DNA of 64,000 nucleotides from an uncultured Prevotellaceae bacterium (GTDB lineage Bacteria; Bacteroidota; Bacteroidia; Bacteroidales; Bacteroidaceae): NCBI GenBank assembly GCA_902762325.1, contig CACWNV010000028.1, positions 1 to 64,000 of the forward strand, read 5' to 3'. Shown piece by piece: positions 1 to 9,500 of this stretch (position 1 is its first letter; each line of letters starts with the position of its first letter). The notes under the pieces were generated by a model. It saw only the letters and a program-made list of their open reading frames with translations, ran no database searches and was not told where the DNA came from. The position numbers and the translations under genes were made by a program.

Positions 1-69
1 CAACCTTTCCCAGATGAGCAAGTCAACCTTTTCCGTATGGGTAGGCAAATGTTAAATTATCAAGGCTAA
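1..69 (+). CDS. C-terminal tail of a truncated gene (unidentified)
   Basis: Frame 1 is open from the first base to a TAA at 67-69 and encodes 22 residues beginning QPFPDEQVNLF. The composition looks protein-like, and the following 350 bases are plainly non-coding, so this is probably the 3' end of a plus-strand gene that starts outside the window. The family cannot be told from so short a piece. A chance open frame is the alternative. Confidence 0.4.
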   Translation, partial: QPFPDEQVNLFRMGRQMLNYQG

Positions 70-420
70 AAAGAGTCAACCGAAATCAGGAAAAGACACA
101 TTTTCTTCATTGAAAATTGTGTTATAAATCGTAATAAATTTAGTGTAAATAATTATAGTTTATAATATACTATATTTTATATTAATATATAATATATTAT
201 ATATTAATATAACATTATATATATGACATGTTTTTTGAGTATTGCAAGGTACTAATGTCACATGTGACATGTGACATGTGACATTTTTGAATTGGCGAAT
301 AAAGTACATGCTGTTTCCATTCTGCAAACAATATGTATGTGAAGCGCATATATATTCTTTAGCGGTCGCAAACATATCGTTTAGGAATTCAGACTTCGCC
401 CTTGGCGACCACAGCAGAGA
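70..420. other. AT-rich intergenic region with short repeats
   Basis: No convincing gene. Bases about 125-230 are almost pure A/T, with many TATA/ATAT steps and nested palindromes. At 256-285 lies TGTCACATGTGACA, a perfect 14-bp palindrome, whose half continues as a 9-bp repeat (ACATGTGAC). The region separates the plus-strand tail at 1-69 from the 3' end of the minus-strand DUF5715 gene. Confidence 0.6.
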
Positions 421-1347
421 TTATCTTACGGTGATATGGAAACAGCCCTGCTTCACTTCGTATTTCACCCAGCACTGCTTTTGAAGACGAAGGTCGCGCA
501 GCACTTCCGAAAGTACCCATTTGAGTGTGTCATTCTGGACTTGGCGGCGCTTCGGTCCATCGGGTGCCTCCACGGTCATATAGCGGTTGTAACAGATGTC
601 GAAGGTCGTACCGAACATGTGACAACTGTTCTCCGTGGCGTTTCCATTGAAGCTACGCAACCGGCTTACGTCATCCTTGCTTCGAAGGACACTGGTGACG
701 ATAATCTTATGCAAGGGCACACCCTTCACCTGAAGACTGTCAAAGAAGCTACGCCCTATATCCTGGAGGAGGACAGACGCACGGGGGACGAGATAGGGAA
801 TGCTCCGCTGGAGGTTGTCCACATAGAAATAGGGATTGCTGCCGATGTAAACAAGCTCTGACTTCCTCCCCTCTGCCTCAGCCCTGTTCTGAACCGGACG
901 CACGCCCCACTTTTGAGCCGACACATACTGCACCTCCTGTAAATCGGGGAACGTCTGCGAATAACTCGGCACGCTGTATATCTTGTTCTTTACCGGGGTA
1001 CCGTCGGCGTTGAAGAAAGGATTATTCTTGTAATTCTTAGGAGGTGCCGGGATTGAATCCTCCTTCTTCTTACTCTCAGCCTGTTGTTTTTCAGCAGTTT
1101 CGTTTAGCTTTGCTACTTTAGTCTCAGTCTTCTTCTCGGTTTTCATTGTCTTCTCCGGCACGACAGGAGCTTTCTTTTGAGCCACCTCCACCGTCGTGCT
1201 GTCGACATCGACGGCTGCAAGGTCGGGTGACAGCTTTCTATCGGATGCTATTGACGGGAAGATGCACCGCACCAGCGCAAGCACCAGTACGGTTACTATG
1301 AATCCCTCAAGATATTTTCTTTTTGTAATTCTAAATTCAAACATCAA
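421..1347 (-). CDS. DUF5715 family protein (predicted membrane-anchored)
   Basis: A 308-residue protein with a basic start, one N-terminal hydrophobic segment (about residues 13-32) and a low-complexity K/E/A/T-rich linker (about 50-100). The conserved C-terminal domain (about 125-308) contains SVLRSKDDVSRLRS, NSCHMFGTTFDICYNR and a final CFHITVR. I recognise this as DUF5715, a Bacteroidota family. The spaced H and D residues (HMFGTTFD, CFHI) resemble the metal site of M15-type peptidases, so a cell-wall peptidase role is possible, but that is inference. The anchor predicts a periplasmic domain tethered to the inner membrane. Its own promoter lies at 1374-1381. Confidence 0.8.
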   Translation of the reverse strand: MMFEFRITKRKYLEGFIVTVLVLALVRCIFPSIASDRKLSPDLAAVDVDSTTVEVAQKKAPVVPEKTMKTEKKTETKVAKLNETAEKQQAESKKKEDSIPAPPKNYKNNPFFNADGTPVKNKIYSVPSYSQTFPDLQEVQYVSAQKWGVRPVQNRAEAEGRKSELVYIGSNPYFYVDNLQRSIPYLVPRASVLLQDIGRSFFDSLQVKGVPLHKIIVTSVLRSKDDVSRLRSFNGNATENSCHMFGTTFDICYNRYMTVEAPDGPKRRQVQNDTLKWVLSEVLRDLRLQKQCWVKYEVKQGCFHITVR

Positions 1348-1373
1348 AACTCGTTACTTTTCAAAATCCAGTG

Positions 1374-1381
1374 CAAAGATA
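1374..1381 (-). promoter_or_regulatory. -7 element of the DUF5715 gene
   Basis: On the minus strand this reads TATCTTTG, an exact match to the Bacteroidota -7 element TAnnTTTG, 26 bases before the start codon at 1347. No clear -33 TTTG was seen. Confidence 0.6.
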
Positions 1382-1456
1382 CAACTTTTTTATATAATAA
1401 TGCTGAGATAAGAAAACGATTTTGGAGAATTAACGAAGTTTGCACCATAGATAAAT

Positions 1457-1519
1457 GGTCAATCATCAACGGTCAATGGTTAATGGTTAATGGTCAATGG
1501 TCAATCATCAATGGTCAAT
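1457..1519. repeat. Nine-unit heptanucleotide tandem repeat
   Basis: Nine consecutive 7-base units: GGTCAAT five times, GGTTAAT twice, CATCAAC and CATCAAT once each (CATCAAY). The array ends three bases before the stop codon of the TerC gene at 1523, so it lies in the 3' flank of that gene and upstream of the DUF5715 promoter. It has no hairpin potential and no open frame of note. Confidence 0.85.
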
Positions 1520-1522
1520 CCT

Positions 1523-2527
1523 TCAAGAAATCCATCCCTTTTTCTTCGCTTCAGAAATCACGACGGACATGATCATGGAGAGGAAAAGCAAGCCGAAAAT
1601 CACGGCAAGGCTTACCGGTGTGGATATCTCTATATGAGGGACCTGAAGGTCTAATCCCACCCACGAGCCGATTGCGTTGATGTACTCGTTCATGCTCAAT
1701 AGCATCTTCACCCCGACAAACATCAAGATAATGCCAAGTCCATATTTTAAATAGGAGAAATATTTGGCAACGGCAGCCAGGGCGAAATATAGTGCCCGCA
1801 AGCCTAAGATGGCAAAGACATTACTGGTAAGAACGATGAACGGGTCGCAGGAAACGGAAAAGACCGCCGGAATACTGTCGACGGCAAATGCCACATCCGT
1901 CGTCTCAATCACGAGCAGCGCCACAAACAAAGGCGTAGCCAGACGGCGCCCGTTCTCGACAACGAAGAAACGACCGCCGCGCATCTTGTCCGTCACCGGA
2001 TAGATCTTGCGGAACCACTTGACAATGATGTTCTGAGAGGGGTCGACCATCTGGTCGTCGTCGTGACTGAACATCTTGGCTCCAGTGTATAACAAGAACA
2101 GGCCGAACAGTCCTAACACCCATTCAAATCGCATCACCATGGCAGCTCCGGCAAAGATGAAGATGCTACGCAAGACCAATGCGCCGAAGATACCCCAGAA
2201 GAGCACTTCATGCTGGTATTTGCGTTCTATGCCGAAGAAGGAGAACAGCATCAAAAAGACAAACAGGTTGTCCATCGACAACGACTTCTCTATCAGGTAG
2301 CCCGCAATGAACTCCATTGCCTTCTCGTGGGAATCGACCGGATAGAAGAGATAAATCCCCAGGCAGAACAGAAACGACACGGCTATCCACACGAAGGTCA
2401 TCCGCAGCGCTTCGCTGACATTCACCTCATGCTGCCCTTTCCTGCCAAACATCGACAGGTCGACCAGCAACATTATAATTACAAGGACATAGAACAGAAT
2501 CCATGCCCATAAAGACATCCCCATCAT
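1523..2527 (-). CDS. TerC/Alx family integral membrane protein
   Basis: A 334-residue protein with about eight to nine hydrophobic segments. It carries the TerC family signatures: an acidic residue in the first segment (LLVDLSMF), the motif EKSLSMDNLFVF near residue 100, and ETTDVAFAVDSIPAVF near residue 210, where conserved D/E residues line a putative ion path. The family includes tellurite-resistance TerC and the pH-responsive manganese exporter Alx, so export of manganese or another divalent metal is the likely role. It stands alone, divergent from phoH, with its own promoter at 2574-2581. Substrate cannot be read from the sequence. Confidence 0.88.
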   Translation of the reverse strand: MMGMSLWAWILFYVLVIIMLLVDLSMFGRKGQHEVNVSEALRMTFVWIAVSFLFCLGIYLFYPVDSHEKAMEFIAGYLIEKSLSMDNLFVFLMLFSFFGIERKYQHEVLFWGIFGALVLRSIFIFAGAAMVMRFEWVLGLFGLFLLYTGAKMFSHDDDQMVDPSQNIIVKWFRKIYPVTDKMRGGRFFVVENGRRLATPLFVALLVIETTDVAFAVDSIPAVFSVSCDPFIVLTSNVFAILGLRALYFALAAVAKYFSYLKYGLGIILMFVGVKMLLSMNEYINAIGSWVGLDLQVPHIEISTPVSLAVIFGLLFLSMIMSVVISEAKKKGWIS

Positions 2528-2573
2528 ATCAATCTTGTCATGACAAAATTCATCATCTTTTCGTTTTCGGTGG

Positions 2574-2581
2574 CAAAAGTA
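2574..2581 (-). promoter_or_regulatory. -7 element of the TerC-family gene
   Basis: On the minus strand this reads TACTTTTG, matching TAnnTTTG, about 47 bases before the start at 2527. It shares a 200-bp divergent region with the phoH promoter. Confidence 0.55.
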
Positions 2582-2689
2582 CTAATTTTATTCTATATTC
2601 CACTCATTTTTATTCCCAATTGACGTGTCATGTTGTCATTCCCTTTGAGATTTCTTTAGAAAACATGCTGAAAAATCAGCAATTATTCG

Positions 2690-2697
2690 TATCTTTG
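2690..2697 (+). promoter_or_regulatory. -7 element of phoH-purC
   Basis: TATCTTTG, an exact match to the Bacteroidota -7 consensus, 29 bases before the phoH ATG. It probably drives the run phoH-purC and perhaps the following genes. Confidence 0.65.
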
Positions 2698-2726
2698 CAA
2701 ACGATTTTATATCTGACAGATTTTTA

Positions 2727-3707
2727 ATGACAGAGAAGCATATTGTCCTGGATGAAATAGACCCCGTTGTGTTTTATGGTGTGAACAACGGTCATCTGCA
2801 AATAATCAAGTCGCTTTACCCCAAACTTCGGATTGTGGCTCGGGGTAATGTTATCCGTGTGCTCGGCGATCAGGATGAAATGAACCGGTTCGAAGATAAC
2901 ATCGAAAAGATGCGCAGACACGTGCTGCAATACAACACCATCACGGAAGAAGACATTCTGGACATTCAGAATGGTCACCGTACAAAAGCGGAAGCGATAA
3001 AGGGCGTAGTGTGCTACAGCCTTTCCGGTCGTCCCATCAAGAGCCGTTCAGAAAACCAGCAGCTGCTCATAGACACTTACGAGAAGAACGACATGGTTTT
3101 CGCCGTAGGACCAGCGGGCACGGGCAAGACCTATCTGAGCATTGCCCTTGCGGTGAGGGCACTCAAGGAGAAGAACGCGAAGAAAATCATCCTTTCCCGT
3201 CCTGCCGTGGAAGCCGGAGAGAAATTAGGCTTTCTCCCGGGAGACATGAAAGACAAGATCGACCCTTATCTCCAGCCGCTCTACGACGCTCTTGAAGACA
3301 TGATACCGGCTGTCAAGCTCCAGGACATGATGGATAAGCACATCATCCAGATTGCACCGCTGGCATTCATGCGAGGCCGCACGCTGAGCGATGCGGTTGT
3401 CATCCTCGACGAAGCCCAGAACACGACACCTGCACAGATCCGTATGTTCCTCACCCGCATGGGCTGGAACACAAAGATGATCATCACCGGCGACATGACC
3501 CAGATTGACCTTCCCAAGAGTCAGAACAGCGGTCTGAGAGAAGCGCTGAACATCCTCCGGGACATTGAAGGTATCGGCGTCGTGGAACTGACGAAGAAAG
3601 ACATTGTGCGTCACAAGCTTGTAACGAAGATTGTGAATGCCTATGAAGCATACGATAAAACAACAAACAAATCCAATAATAATGATGAAAGCACTGACAA
3701 AGACTGA
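2727..3707 (+). CDS. phoH: PhoH family ATPase
   Basis: A 326-residue cytoplasmic P-loop protein. After an N-terminal region (about 1-110) comes the PhoH ATPase core, with Walker A GPAGTGKT near residue 130, [20 protein letters not shown], Walker B-like [20 protein letters not shown] and [11 protein letters not shown]. These are diagnostic of PhoH/PhoL, implicated in RNA metabolism and often near ybeY; no ybeY is next to it here. The C-terminus is a polar asparagine-rich tail. Its 3' end overlaps the start of purC by 26 bases, suggesting translational coupling. Confidence 0.93.
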   Translation: MTEKHIVLDEIDPVVFYGVNNGHLQIIKSLYPKLRIVARGNVIRVLGDQDEMNRFEDNIEKMRRHVLQYNTITEEDILDIQNGHRTKAEAIKGVVCYSLSGRPIKSRSENQQLLIDTYEKNDMVFAVGPAGTGKTYLSIALAVRALKEKNAKKIILSRPAVEAGEKLGFLPGDMKDKIDPYLQPLYDALEDMIPAVKLQDMMDKHIIQIAPLAFMRGRTLSDAVVILDEAQNTTPAQIRMFLTRMGWNTKMIITGDMTQIDLPKSQNSGLREALNILRDIEGIGVVELTKKDIVRHKLVTKIVNAYEAYDKTTNKSNNNDESTDKD

Positions 3708-4635
3708 TTTCCATTTCGAAGGACAGAAAAGCGTCTATCATGGAAAAGTACGTGACGTATATAACATCAATGATGACTTGATGGTCATGATTGCCACAGA
3801 CAGGATATCTGCATTTGACGTTATCCTTCCGAAAGGCATTCCCTTTAAGGGACAAGTGTTAAATCAAATCGCCGCCAAGTTTCTTGATGCAACCGCAGAC
3901 ATCTGCCCCAACTGGAAGCTGGCAACACCCGATCCGATGGTAACCGTAGGACTGAAATGTGAAGGATTCCGTGTGGAAATGATTATCAGAGGCATTCTCA
4001 CCGGTTCTGCCTGGCGTGACTACCAGAAAGGAGTACGCGAGATTTGCGGTGTCAGACTACCTGACGGAATGCGGGAGAACGAGCGGTTCCCGGAGCCAAT
4101 CATCACCCCTACCACGAAGGCTGACGAAGGACACGACCTGAACATCTCCAAAGAGGAAATCATCGCTCAGGGGATTGTCTCGGCTGAAGACTATGCCATC
4201 ATGGAGGACTATACGCGCAAGCTGTTTGCCCGCGGCCAGGAGATTGCCTCCAGACAAGGACTGATTCTTGTAGATACGAAATACGAATTCGGCAAGCGCG
4301 ACGGAAAGGTGTATCTCATAGACGAGATTCACACGCCGGACAGCAGCCGTTATTTCTATGCTGAAGGGTATGAGGAAAAGTTTGCCAACGGGGAGCCTCA
4401 GCGTCAGCTCTCAAAGGAGTTTGTCAGACAATGGCTTATCGAGCACAACTTCATGAACGAGCCCGGTCAGCAGATGCCTGAGATTACAGACGAATATGCT
4501 GAATCTGTAAGTGACCGCTACATCGAATTGTACGAGCATATTACAGGTGAGACTTTCAATAAGACGACGGAAGAAGGAGACATCGCAGCACGCATCCAAA
4601 AGAACGTGGAGGAATATCTGAGTTCCCGCAAATAA
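3682..4635 (+). CDS. purC: Phosphoribosylaminoimidazole-succinocarboxamide synthase
   Basis: SAICAR synthetase, which joins CAIR and aspartate using ATP in de novo purine synthesis. Family motifs are visible: [11 protein letters not shown] near the N-terminus, [28 protein letters not shown], and [12 protein letters not shown] near the C-terminal third. I place the start at 3682 (ATGATG), giving 317 residues, the usual length of the longer bacterial/eukaryote-like form. The more upstream ATG at 3637 lies deep inside phoH and would add an unconserved asparagine/glutamine-rich extension. The overlap with phoH points to one operon. Confidence 0.93.
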   Translation: MMKALTKTDFHFEGQKSVYHGKVRDVYNINDDLMVMIATDRISAFDVILPKGIPFKGQVLNQIAAKFLDATADICPNWKLATPDPMVTVGLKCEGFRVEMIIRGILTGSAWRDYQKGVREICGVRLPDGMRENERFPEPIITPTTKADEGHDLNISKEEIIAQGIVSAEDYAIMEDYTRKLFARGQEIASRQGLILVDTKYEFGKRDGKVYLIDEIHTPDSSRYFYAEGYEEKFANGEPQRQLSKEFVRQWLIEHNFMNEPGQQMPEITDEYAESVSDRYIELYEHITGETFNKTTEEGDIAARIQKNVEEYLSSRK

Positions 4636-4677
4636 TCACTTACTCCTTCAGACGAAGGACAGGGGTAGCTATAGCAA

Positions 4678-5412
4678 ATGTACGAGCAGGAAAAAATAAA
4701 GCCATATCACAAAGAAGGCGACAAGACACAACAGGTTGAACAGATGTTCGACAACATCGCCCATTCCTACGACAAGCTGAATCACAGGTTATCGTGGAAT
4801 ATCGACAAGGGCTGGCGAAAGAAAGCCATCCGGCAACTCCTGCCCTATCGTCCAAAGGTGATGCTTGACATTGCGACAGGTACCGGCGACTTTGCCATCC
4901 TGGCAGCCGGCATGCTCCGCCCCGACACGCTCATAGGAGCAGACATCTCAGAGAAGATGATGGAAATCGGCAAGCAGAAGGTTGAGAAGGAAAAACTGGA
5001 CTCCGTCATCTCCTTCAAGAAAGAAGACTGTATGAATCTTTCTTTTGCCGATGACACCTTTGACGCCATCACCGCTGCCTTTGGCATACGAAACTTCTCA
5101 GACTTAAACAAGGGGCTGGGTGAAATGTGCAGGGTGCTGAAAAAGGGAGGACATCTGAGCATCGTAGAGCTTACGAGCCCTGTCTCCTTTCCCATGAAGC
5201 AGCTCTTCAGCATCTATTCGCACACCTTCCTTCCACTCTACGGAAGAATGATTTCGAAAGACAGGAGTGCATACGATTATCTGACGGCAACCATCGAGGC
5301 TTTCCCACAAGGAGAGCAGATGATTGAAATCCTTAAAACGGCTGGCTTCAGCAAAGCTCAGTTCAAACGATTGACATTTGGAATCTGCACCATGTACTTT
5401 GCAGAGAAATAA
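4678..5412 (+). CDS. ubiE: Demethylmenaquinone methyltransferase
   Basis: Class I SAM-dependent methyltransferase of the UbiE/MenG family, 244 residues. The SAM-binding glycine loop [11 protein letters not shown] is near residue 65. Family motifs [16 protein letters not shown] and [17 protein letters not shown] follow, and the end [11 protein letters not shown] is typical. In Bacteroidota, which use menaquinone, it methylates demethylmenaquinone as the last step (the menG role). It sits 42 bases after purC and 9 before aroE in the same direction, so it is likely part of the same transcription unit. Confidence 0.93.
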   Translation: MYEQEKIKPYHKEGDKTQQVEQMFDNIAHSYDKLNHRLSWNIDKGWRKKAIRQLLPYRPKVMLDIATGTGDFAILAAGMLRPDTLIGADISEKMMEIGKQKVEKEKLDSVISFKKEDCMNLSFADDTFDAITAAFGIRNFSDLNKGLGEMCRVLKKGGHLSIVELTSPVSFPMKQLFSIYSHTFLPLYGRMISKDRSAYDYLTATIEAFPQGEQMIEILKTAGFSKAQFKRLTFGICTMYFAEK

Positions 5413-5421
5413 AACTGAATT

Positions 5422-6174
5422 ATGGACAAATACGGACTAATTGGCTATCCCCTGGGACATTCGTTCTCTATCGGGTATTTTAATGAAAAATTTGAAAACG
5501 AAGGAATCGATGCGAGATACATCAACTTTGAGATTCCCACTATTGAGCACTTGAGAGAGGTGCTGGACTCAACTCCCGACCTGAAAGGACTGAACGTGAC
5601 TATTCCATACAAAGAGAAAGTAATCGAGTATCTTGATTCCGTTTCTCCTGAAGCCAGAGCCATCGGTGCCGTGAATGTCATCAAAGTCACCCATAAAGGG
5701 AAAAAGACCTTGCTGAAGGGATTCAACAGCGATGTCATCGGTTTCACGCAAAGCATTGAGCCCATGCTGGAGAAATGCCATAAGAAAGCACTTATTCTCG
5801 GAACGGGCGGTGCTTCAAAGGCTATCGACTATGGCTTGCGTTCATTGGGCCTGGAAACGGTCTTCGTGAGCAGGTATGAACGTCCCGGAACCGTACAATA
5901 CGACAAGCTCAAGCCTGAAGATGTCAAGGAGTACAACGTCATCGTCAACTGCACCCCGCTTGGTATGTATCCCAAGACGGAAGAATGTCCGCTTCTGCCT
6001 TACGAAGCAATGGATTCCAACAACCTGCTCTATGACCTCATCTATAATCCGGATGAAACCATGTTCATGAAGATGGGGAAGAAATATGGAGCTACCGTCA
6101 AAAACGGCCTTGAAATGCTTTTGCTTCAGGCATTCGCAAGCTGGGAGTTCTGGAACGGTGAGAGAGAAGAATGA
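5422..6174 (+). CDS. aroE: Shikimate dehydrogenase
   Basis: NADP-dependent shikimate dehydrogenase of the chorismate pathway, 250 residues, slightly short for the family (about 270). The shikimate-binding serines are in GYPLGHSFS, the catalytic lysine in LNVTIPYKEKV, the dinucleotide-binding loop in ILGTGGASKA near residue 125, and the family motif NCTPLGMYP near residue 175. The C-terminal part keeps NGLEMLLLQAFASWEFW, which packs on the active site. It starts 9 bases after ubiE. Confidence 0.93.
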   Translation: MDKYGLIGYPLGHSFSIGYFNEKFENEGIDARYINFEIPTIEHLREVLDSTPDLKGLNVTIPYKEKVIEYLDSVSPEARAIGAVNVIKVTHKGKKTLLKGFNSDVIGFTQSIEPMLEKCHKKALILGTGGASKAIDYGLRSLGLETVFVSRYERPGTVQYDKLKPEDVKEYNVIVNCTPLGMYPKTEECPLLPYEAMDSNNLLYDLIYNPDETMFMKMGKKYGATVKNGLEMLLLQAFASWEFWNGEREE

Positions 6175-6205
6175 TTTAACACCTCAATATATATTTGATT
6201 AATCA

Positions 6206-7372
6206 ATGACAGACAACCGATATATGATGCGCGGTGTTTCCGCCGCCAAGGAAGATGTTCACAATGCCATCAAGAACATTGACAAGGGTATTTTCCCACA
6301 AGCATTCTGCAAAATCATCCCGGATATCTTAGGAGGAGACCCTGAGTATTGCAACATCATGCATGCAGACGGGGCGGGGACTAAATCATCCCTCGCCTAC
6401 ATGTACTGGAAGGAAACCGGCGACCTTTCCGTATGGAAGGGGATTGCCCAGGATGCAATCGTGATGAACACAGACGACCTTCTGTGCGTGGGTGCTGTTG
6501 ACAACATCCTCGTATCGTCTACCATCGGCCGCAATAAGATGTTAATTCCCGGTGAAGTGGTCTCCGCAATCATCAACGGAACAGACGAACTACTGGCAGA
6601 TATGCGCAAGATGGGTATCGGCATTTATCCTACAGGCGGGGAAACGGCTGATGTGGGCGACCTCGTACGTACCATTATCGTAGACTCTACCGTTACTTGC
6701 CGTATGCCGCGCAAAGACGTGATTGATAATGCCAATATCCGTCCGGGTGATGTCATTGTCGGCTTGTCGAGCACGGGACAGGCAACCTATGAGAAGAGCT
6801 ATAACGGAGGCATGGGGAGCAACGGCCTTACTTCAGCCCGCCACGATGTGTTTGCCAAATACTTAGCAGAGAAGTATCCAGAGAGCTTTGACCATGCCGT
6901 TCCCGACGAGCTTGTCTATAGCGGGAAATACAAGCTGACGGATGCCGTTGACGGTGCTCCCGTGAATGCCGGTCAGCTGGTGCTCTCTCCCACTCGAACA
7001 TACGCCCCGATTATCAAGAAGATACTGGAGAAGCTTCGCCCGGAGATTCATGGAATGGTCCACTGCACTGGTGGAGCCCAAACTAAAGTATTGCACTTCG
7101 TCAACGACAACTGCAGGGTCATCAAAGACAACATGTTCCCTATCCCGCCACTTTTCCATGCCATTCACGAATGCTCAGGCACCGACTGGCGGGAAATGTA
7201 TCAAGTGTTCAACATGGGACATCGCATGGAAATATACGTCCGTCCGGAAATCGCTCCGCAAGTGATAGAGATTTCCAAGTCGTTCGACGTCGATGCGCAA
7301 ATCATCGGACATATAGAAGAAGGTGCCAGGAGTCTGACAATACTATCAGAATTCGGAGAATTCAATTATTGA
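6206..7372 (+). CDS. purM: AIR synthase family protein (PurM-like)
   Basis: A 388-residue ATP-grasp-like AIR synthase, predicted to convert formylglycinamidine ribonucleotide to AIR in purine synthesis. The conserved nucleotide-binding stretch MHADGAGTKSSLAY is near residue 55. Further PurM-type motifs are MNTDDLLCVGA, GGETADVGDLV and MVHCTGGAQTKVL. Bacteroidota use this longer PurM form, and purC nearby supports the role. A paralogous AIR synthase-related function cannot be fully excluded from sequence alone, so the symbol is given with some reserve. Confidence 0.82.
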   Translation: MTDNRYMMRGVSAAKEDVHNAIKNIDKGIFPQAFCKIIPDILGGDPEYCNIMHADGAGTKSSLAYMYWKETGDLSVWKGIAQDAIVMNTDDLLCVGAVDNILVSSTIGRNKMLIPGEVVSAIINGTDELLADMRKMGIGIYPTGGETADVGDLVRTIIVDSTVTCRMPRKDVIDNANIRPGDVIVGLSSTGQATYEKSYNGGMGSNGLTSARHDVFAKYLAEKYPESFDHAVPDELVYSGKYKLTDAVDGAPVNAGQLVLSPTRTYAPIIKKILEKLRPEIHGMVHCTGGAQTKVLHFVNDNCRVIKDNMFPIPPLFHAIHECSGTDWREMYQVFNMGHRMEIYVRPEIAPQVIEISKSFDVDAQIIGHIEEGARSLTILSEFGEFNY

Positions 7373-7426
7373 TGAAAACGAGCTCATGGCTGACGACAAG
7401 TATAAAACAAAGAATGACATATAAAT

Positions 7427-8539
7427 ATGATTGAGAATAATAGCATTTTACAAAAGCTCGATGGATTGGAGGCACGATTCGAAGAAGTATCAACCCTGAT
7501 TACCGACCCCAGCGTGATTTCCGATCAAGAAAGATACGTAAAACTGACTAAGGAGTATAAAGACCTGGAAGACATCATGAACGCCCGCAAAAGATACATC
7601 ACGTGTCTTAATGCGATCAGCGAGGCCAAAGACATTCTTACGAACGAGACCGATCCGGACATGAAGGAAATGGCACGCGAAGAACTGAGCGAGAATGAGG
7701 CTCTGAAGCCCAAGCTGGAGGAAGAGATAAAGATTGCGCTTATTCCTAAAGATCCGGAGGATGCGAAGAATGTCCAGATGGAAATACGTGCAGGTACGGG
7801 AGGAGACGAGGCTTGTCTCTTTGCCGGTGACCTTTTCCAGATGTATAAGAAATTCTGCGATTCAAAAGGCTGGTCTCTTAGTGTCACCAGCGAAAGCGAA
7901 GGTGCCGTCGGCGGCTTCAAGGAAATCGACTTTGCCGTCAGCGGTGTCGATGTATATGGCACTTTAAAGTATGAATCGGGAGTTCACCGTGTACAACGTG
8001 TTCCCGCTACAGAGACGCAAGGGCGCATGCACACGAGTGCGGCAACCGTAGCCGTCTTGCCTGAAGCGGAGAAGTTTGAAGTACACATCAACGAAGGAGA
8101 AATCAAATGGGATACCTTCCGTTCGTCTGGTGCCGGCGGTCAGAATGTGAACAAGGTGGAATCGGGCGTCCGTCTGCGCTACATGTGGAAGAATCCCAAC
8201 ACGGGTGAATCAGAGGAGATACTCATTGAGTGTACGGAAACTCGCGATCAACCGAAGAATAAGGAACGTGCGTTGTCGCGCCTTCGCACCTTCATCTATG
8301 ACAAGGAGCACCAGAAGTATGTAGACGATATTGCATCCCGTCGGAAAAGCCTCGTCTCGACAGGAGACCGCTCTGCCAAGATTCGAACCTATAACTTCCC
8401 TCAAGGGCGTGTCACCGATCATCGCATCGGCTACACCATGTACGACCTACAAGGATTCCTCGGCGGAAACATTCAGGAAATGATTGATGCCCTGACCGTT
8501 GCTGAGAATGCCGAGCGCATGAAGGAAGCAGAATTATAA
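7427..8539 (+). CDS. prfA: Peptide chain release factor 1
   Basis: Class I release factor recognising UAA and UAG, 370 residues. The catalytic GGQ is present in SGAGGQNVNKVES (Gln239), the residue that is N5-methylated by PrmC in other bacteria. The upstream helical domain and VQRVPATETQGRMHTSA are standard. The anticodon-like tripeptide region should lie in the EKFEVHINEGE-upstream segment; I read VPATE, the RF1-type PxT, rather than the RF2-type SPF. Start and length match the family. It follows purM by 54 bases and precedes pyrF. Confidence 0.95.
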   Translation: MIENNSILQKLDGLEARFEEVSTLITDPSVISDQERYVKLTKEYKDLEDIMNARKRYITCLNAISEAKDILTNETDPDMKEMAREELSENEALKPKLEEEIKIALIPKDPEDAKNVQMEIRAGTGGDEACLFAGDLFQMYKKFCDSKGWSLSVTSESEGAVGGFKEIDFAVSGVDVYGTLKYESGVHRVQRVPATETQGRMHTSAATVAVLPEAEKFEVHINEGEIKWDTFRSSGAGGQNVNKVESGVRLRYMWKNPNTGESEEILIECTETRDQPKNKERALSRLRTFIYDKEHQKYVDDIASRRKSLVSTGDRSAKIRTYNFPQGRVTDHRIGYTMYDLQGFLGGNIQEMIDALTVAENAERMKEAEL

Positions 8540-8596
8540 ATTTACTTTTGTCATAAGCTTCACATTTGGTTATGTACTTATTAAAAAGATACAGAA

Positions 8597-9478
8597 ATGG
8601 ATAGGAAACAACTGATAGAACAGATCATGCAGAAGCAGACGTTCCTATGTGTGGGATTGGATCCCGACATCAAGAAGATTCCGCAATGCATCATCGACGA
8701 ATGTAAAGAGGAGTTGGAAGACGATGAGGAGTATGACGACTCGCTCGCCATCATGGCTTTCAACCAAGCCATCATCGATGCAACAGCCCCTTATTGCGTA
8801 GCATACAAGCCAAATCTGGCGTTCTATGAATCGCTGGGTTCTATGGGCGTGGCAGCCTACGAGGAGACGGTGGCATATCTGCGTGAGTATTACCCCCACC
8901 ACTTCATCATAGCCGATGCCAAGCGTGGCGACATTGGCAACACCAGTGCCATGTATGCCCGTTCGTTCTTTGAAGGAGACACACAAGTAGATGCGCTGAC
9001 CGTTGCCCCATATATGGGCGAAGACAGCGTCACACCCTTCCTGGGGTACGAAGGCAAATGGGTGATACTTCTTGCGCTGACCAGCAACAAAGGCTCGCAC
9101 GATTTCCAGACCTCCCCTATCGCCTCCGAAGGAGAGGAAAAAGAGTACCTGTTTGAAAAGGTACTGAAGATCTCGCAACAATGGGGAACGAAGGACAACA
9201 TGATGTATGTTGTCGGTGCCACCCAGGGCCGTATGTTCGAAGACATCCGCCGACTGGTACCCGAACACTTCCTGCTCGTTCCGGGCGTAGGTGCACAAGG
9301 CGGGTCACTCCAGGAGGTGTGCAAATATGGAATGAACAAAGATTGCGGCTTACTGGTAAACTCTTCCCGTGGTATCATCTATGCTTCGAGTGATGAGGAT
9401 TTTGCTGAGATGGCAGCACAGAAGGCAAAGGAACTACAAGAAGAAATGGCAATTGAATTGAGTAAGATTTGCCAATAG
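8597..9478 (+). CDS. pyrF: Orotidine 5'-phosphate decarboxylase (long form)
   Basis: Decarboxylates OMP to UMP, the last step of de novo pyrimidine synthesis. At 293 residues it belongs to the longer type 2 PyrF subfamily. The substrate-binding [14 protein letters not shown] is at the N-terminus, [12 protein letters not shown] follows, and the catalytic lysine/aspartate set is in [28 protein letters not shown] and [13 protein letters not shown] complete the phosphate-binding half. An acidic insertion ([11 protein letters not shown]) near residue 40 is unusual but common in long forms. Confidence 0.94.
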   Translation: MDRKQLIEQIMQKQTFLCVGLDPDIKKIPQCIIDECKEELEDDEEYDDSLAIMAFNQAIIDATAPYCVAYKPNLAFYESLGSMGVAAYEETVAYLREYYPHHFIIADAKRGDIGNTSAMYARSFFEGDTQVDALTVAPYMGEDSVTPFLGYEGKWVILLALTSNKGSHDFQTSPIASEGEEKEYLFEKVLKISQQWGTKDNMMYVVGATQGRMFEDIRRLVPEHFLLVPGVGAQGGSLQEVCKYGMNKDCGLLVNSSRGIIYASSDEDFAEMAAQKAKELQEEMAIELSKICQ

Positions 9479-9500
9479 AACAGCCGTTTCCCTGTCCTTT

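Noticed and set aside
1-46. Direct repeat beginning CAACCTTT at positions 1 and 24
   Set aside because: The stretch is open in frame 1 and looks like the end of a coding region; the resemblance is short and imperfect.
436-861. A 141-residue plus-strand open frame
   Set aside because: It lies opposite the DUF5715 coding sequence and matches no family; it is a shadow of the minus-strand gene.
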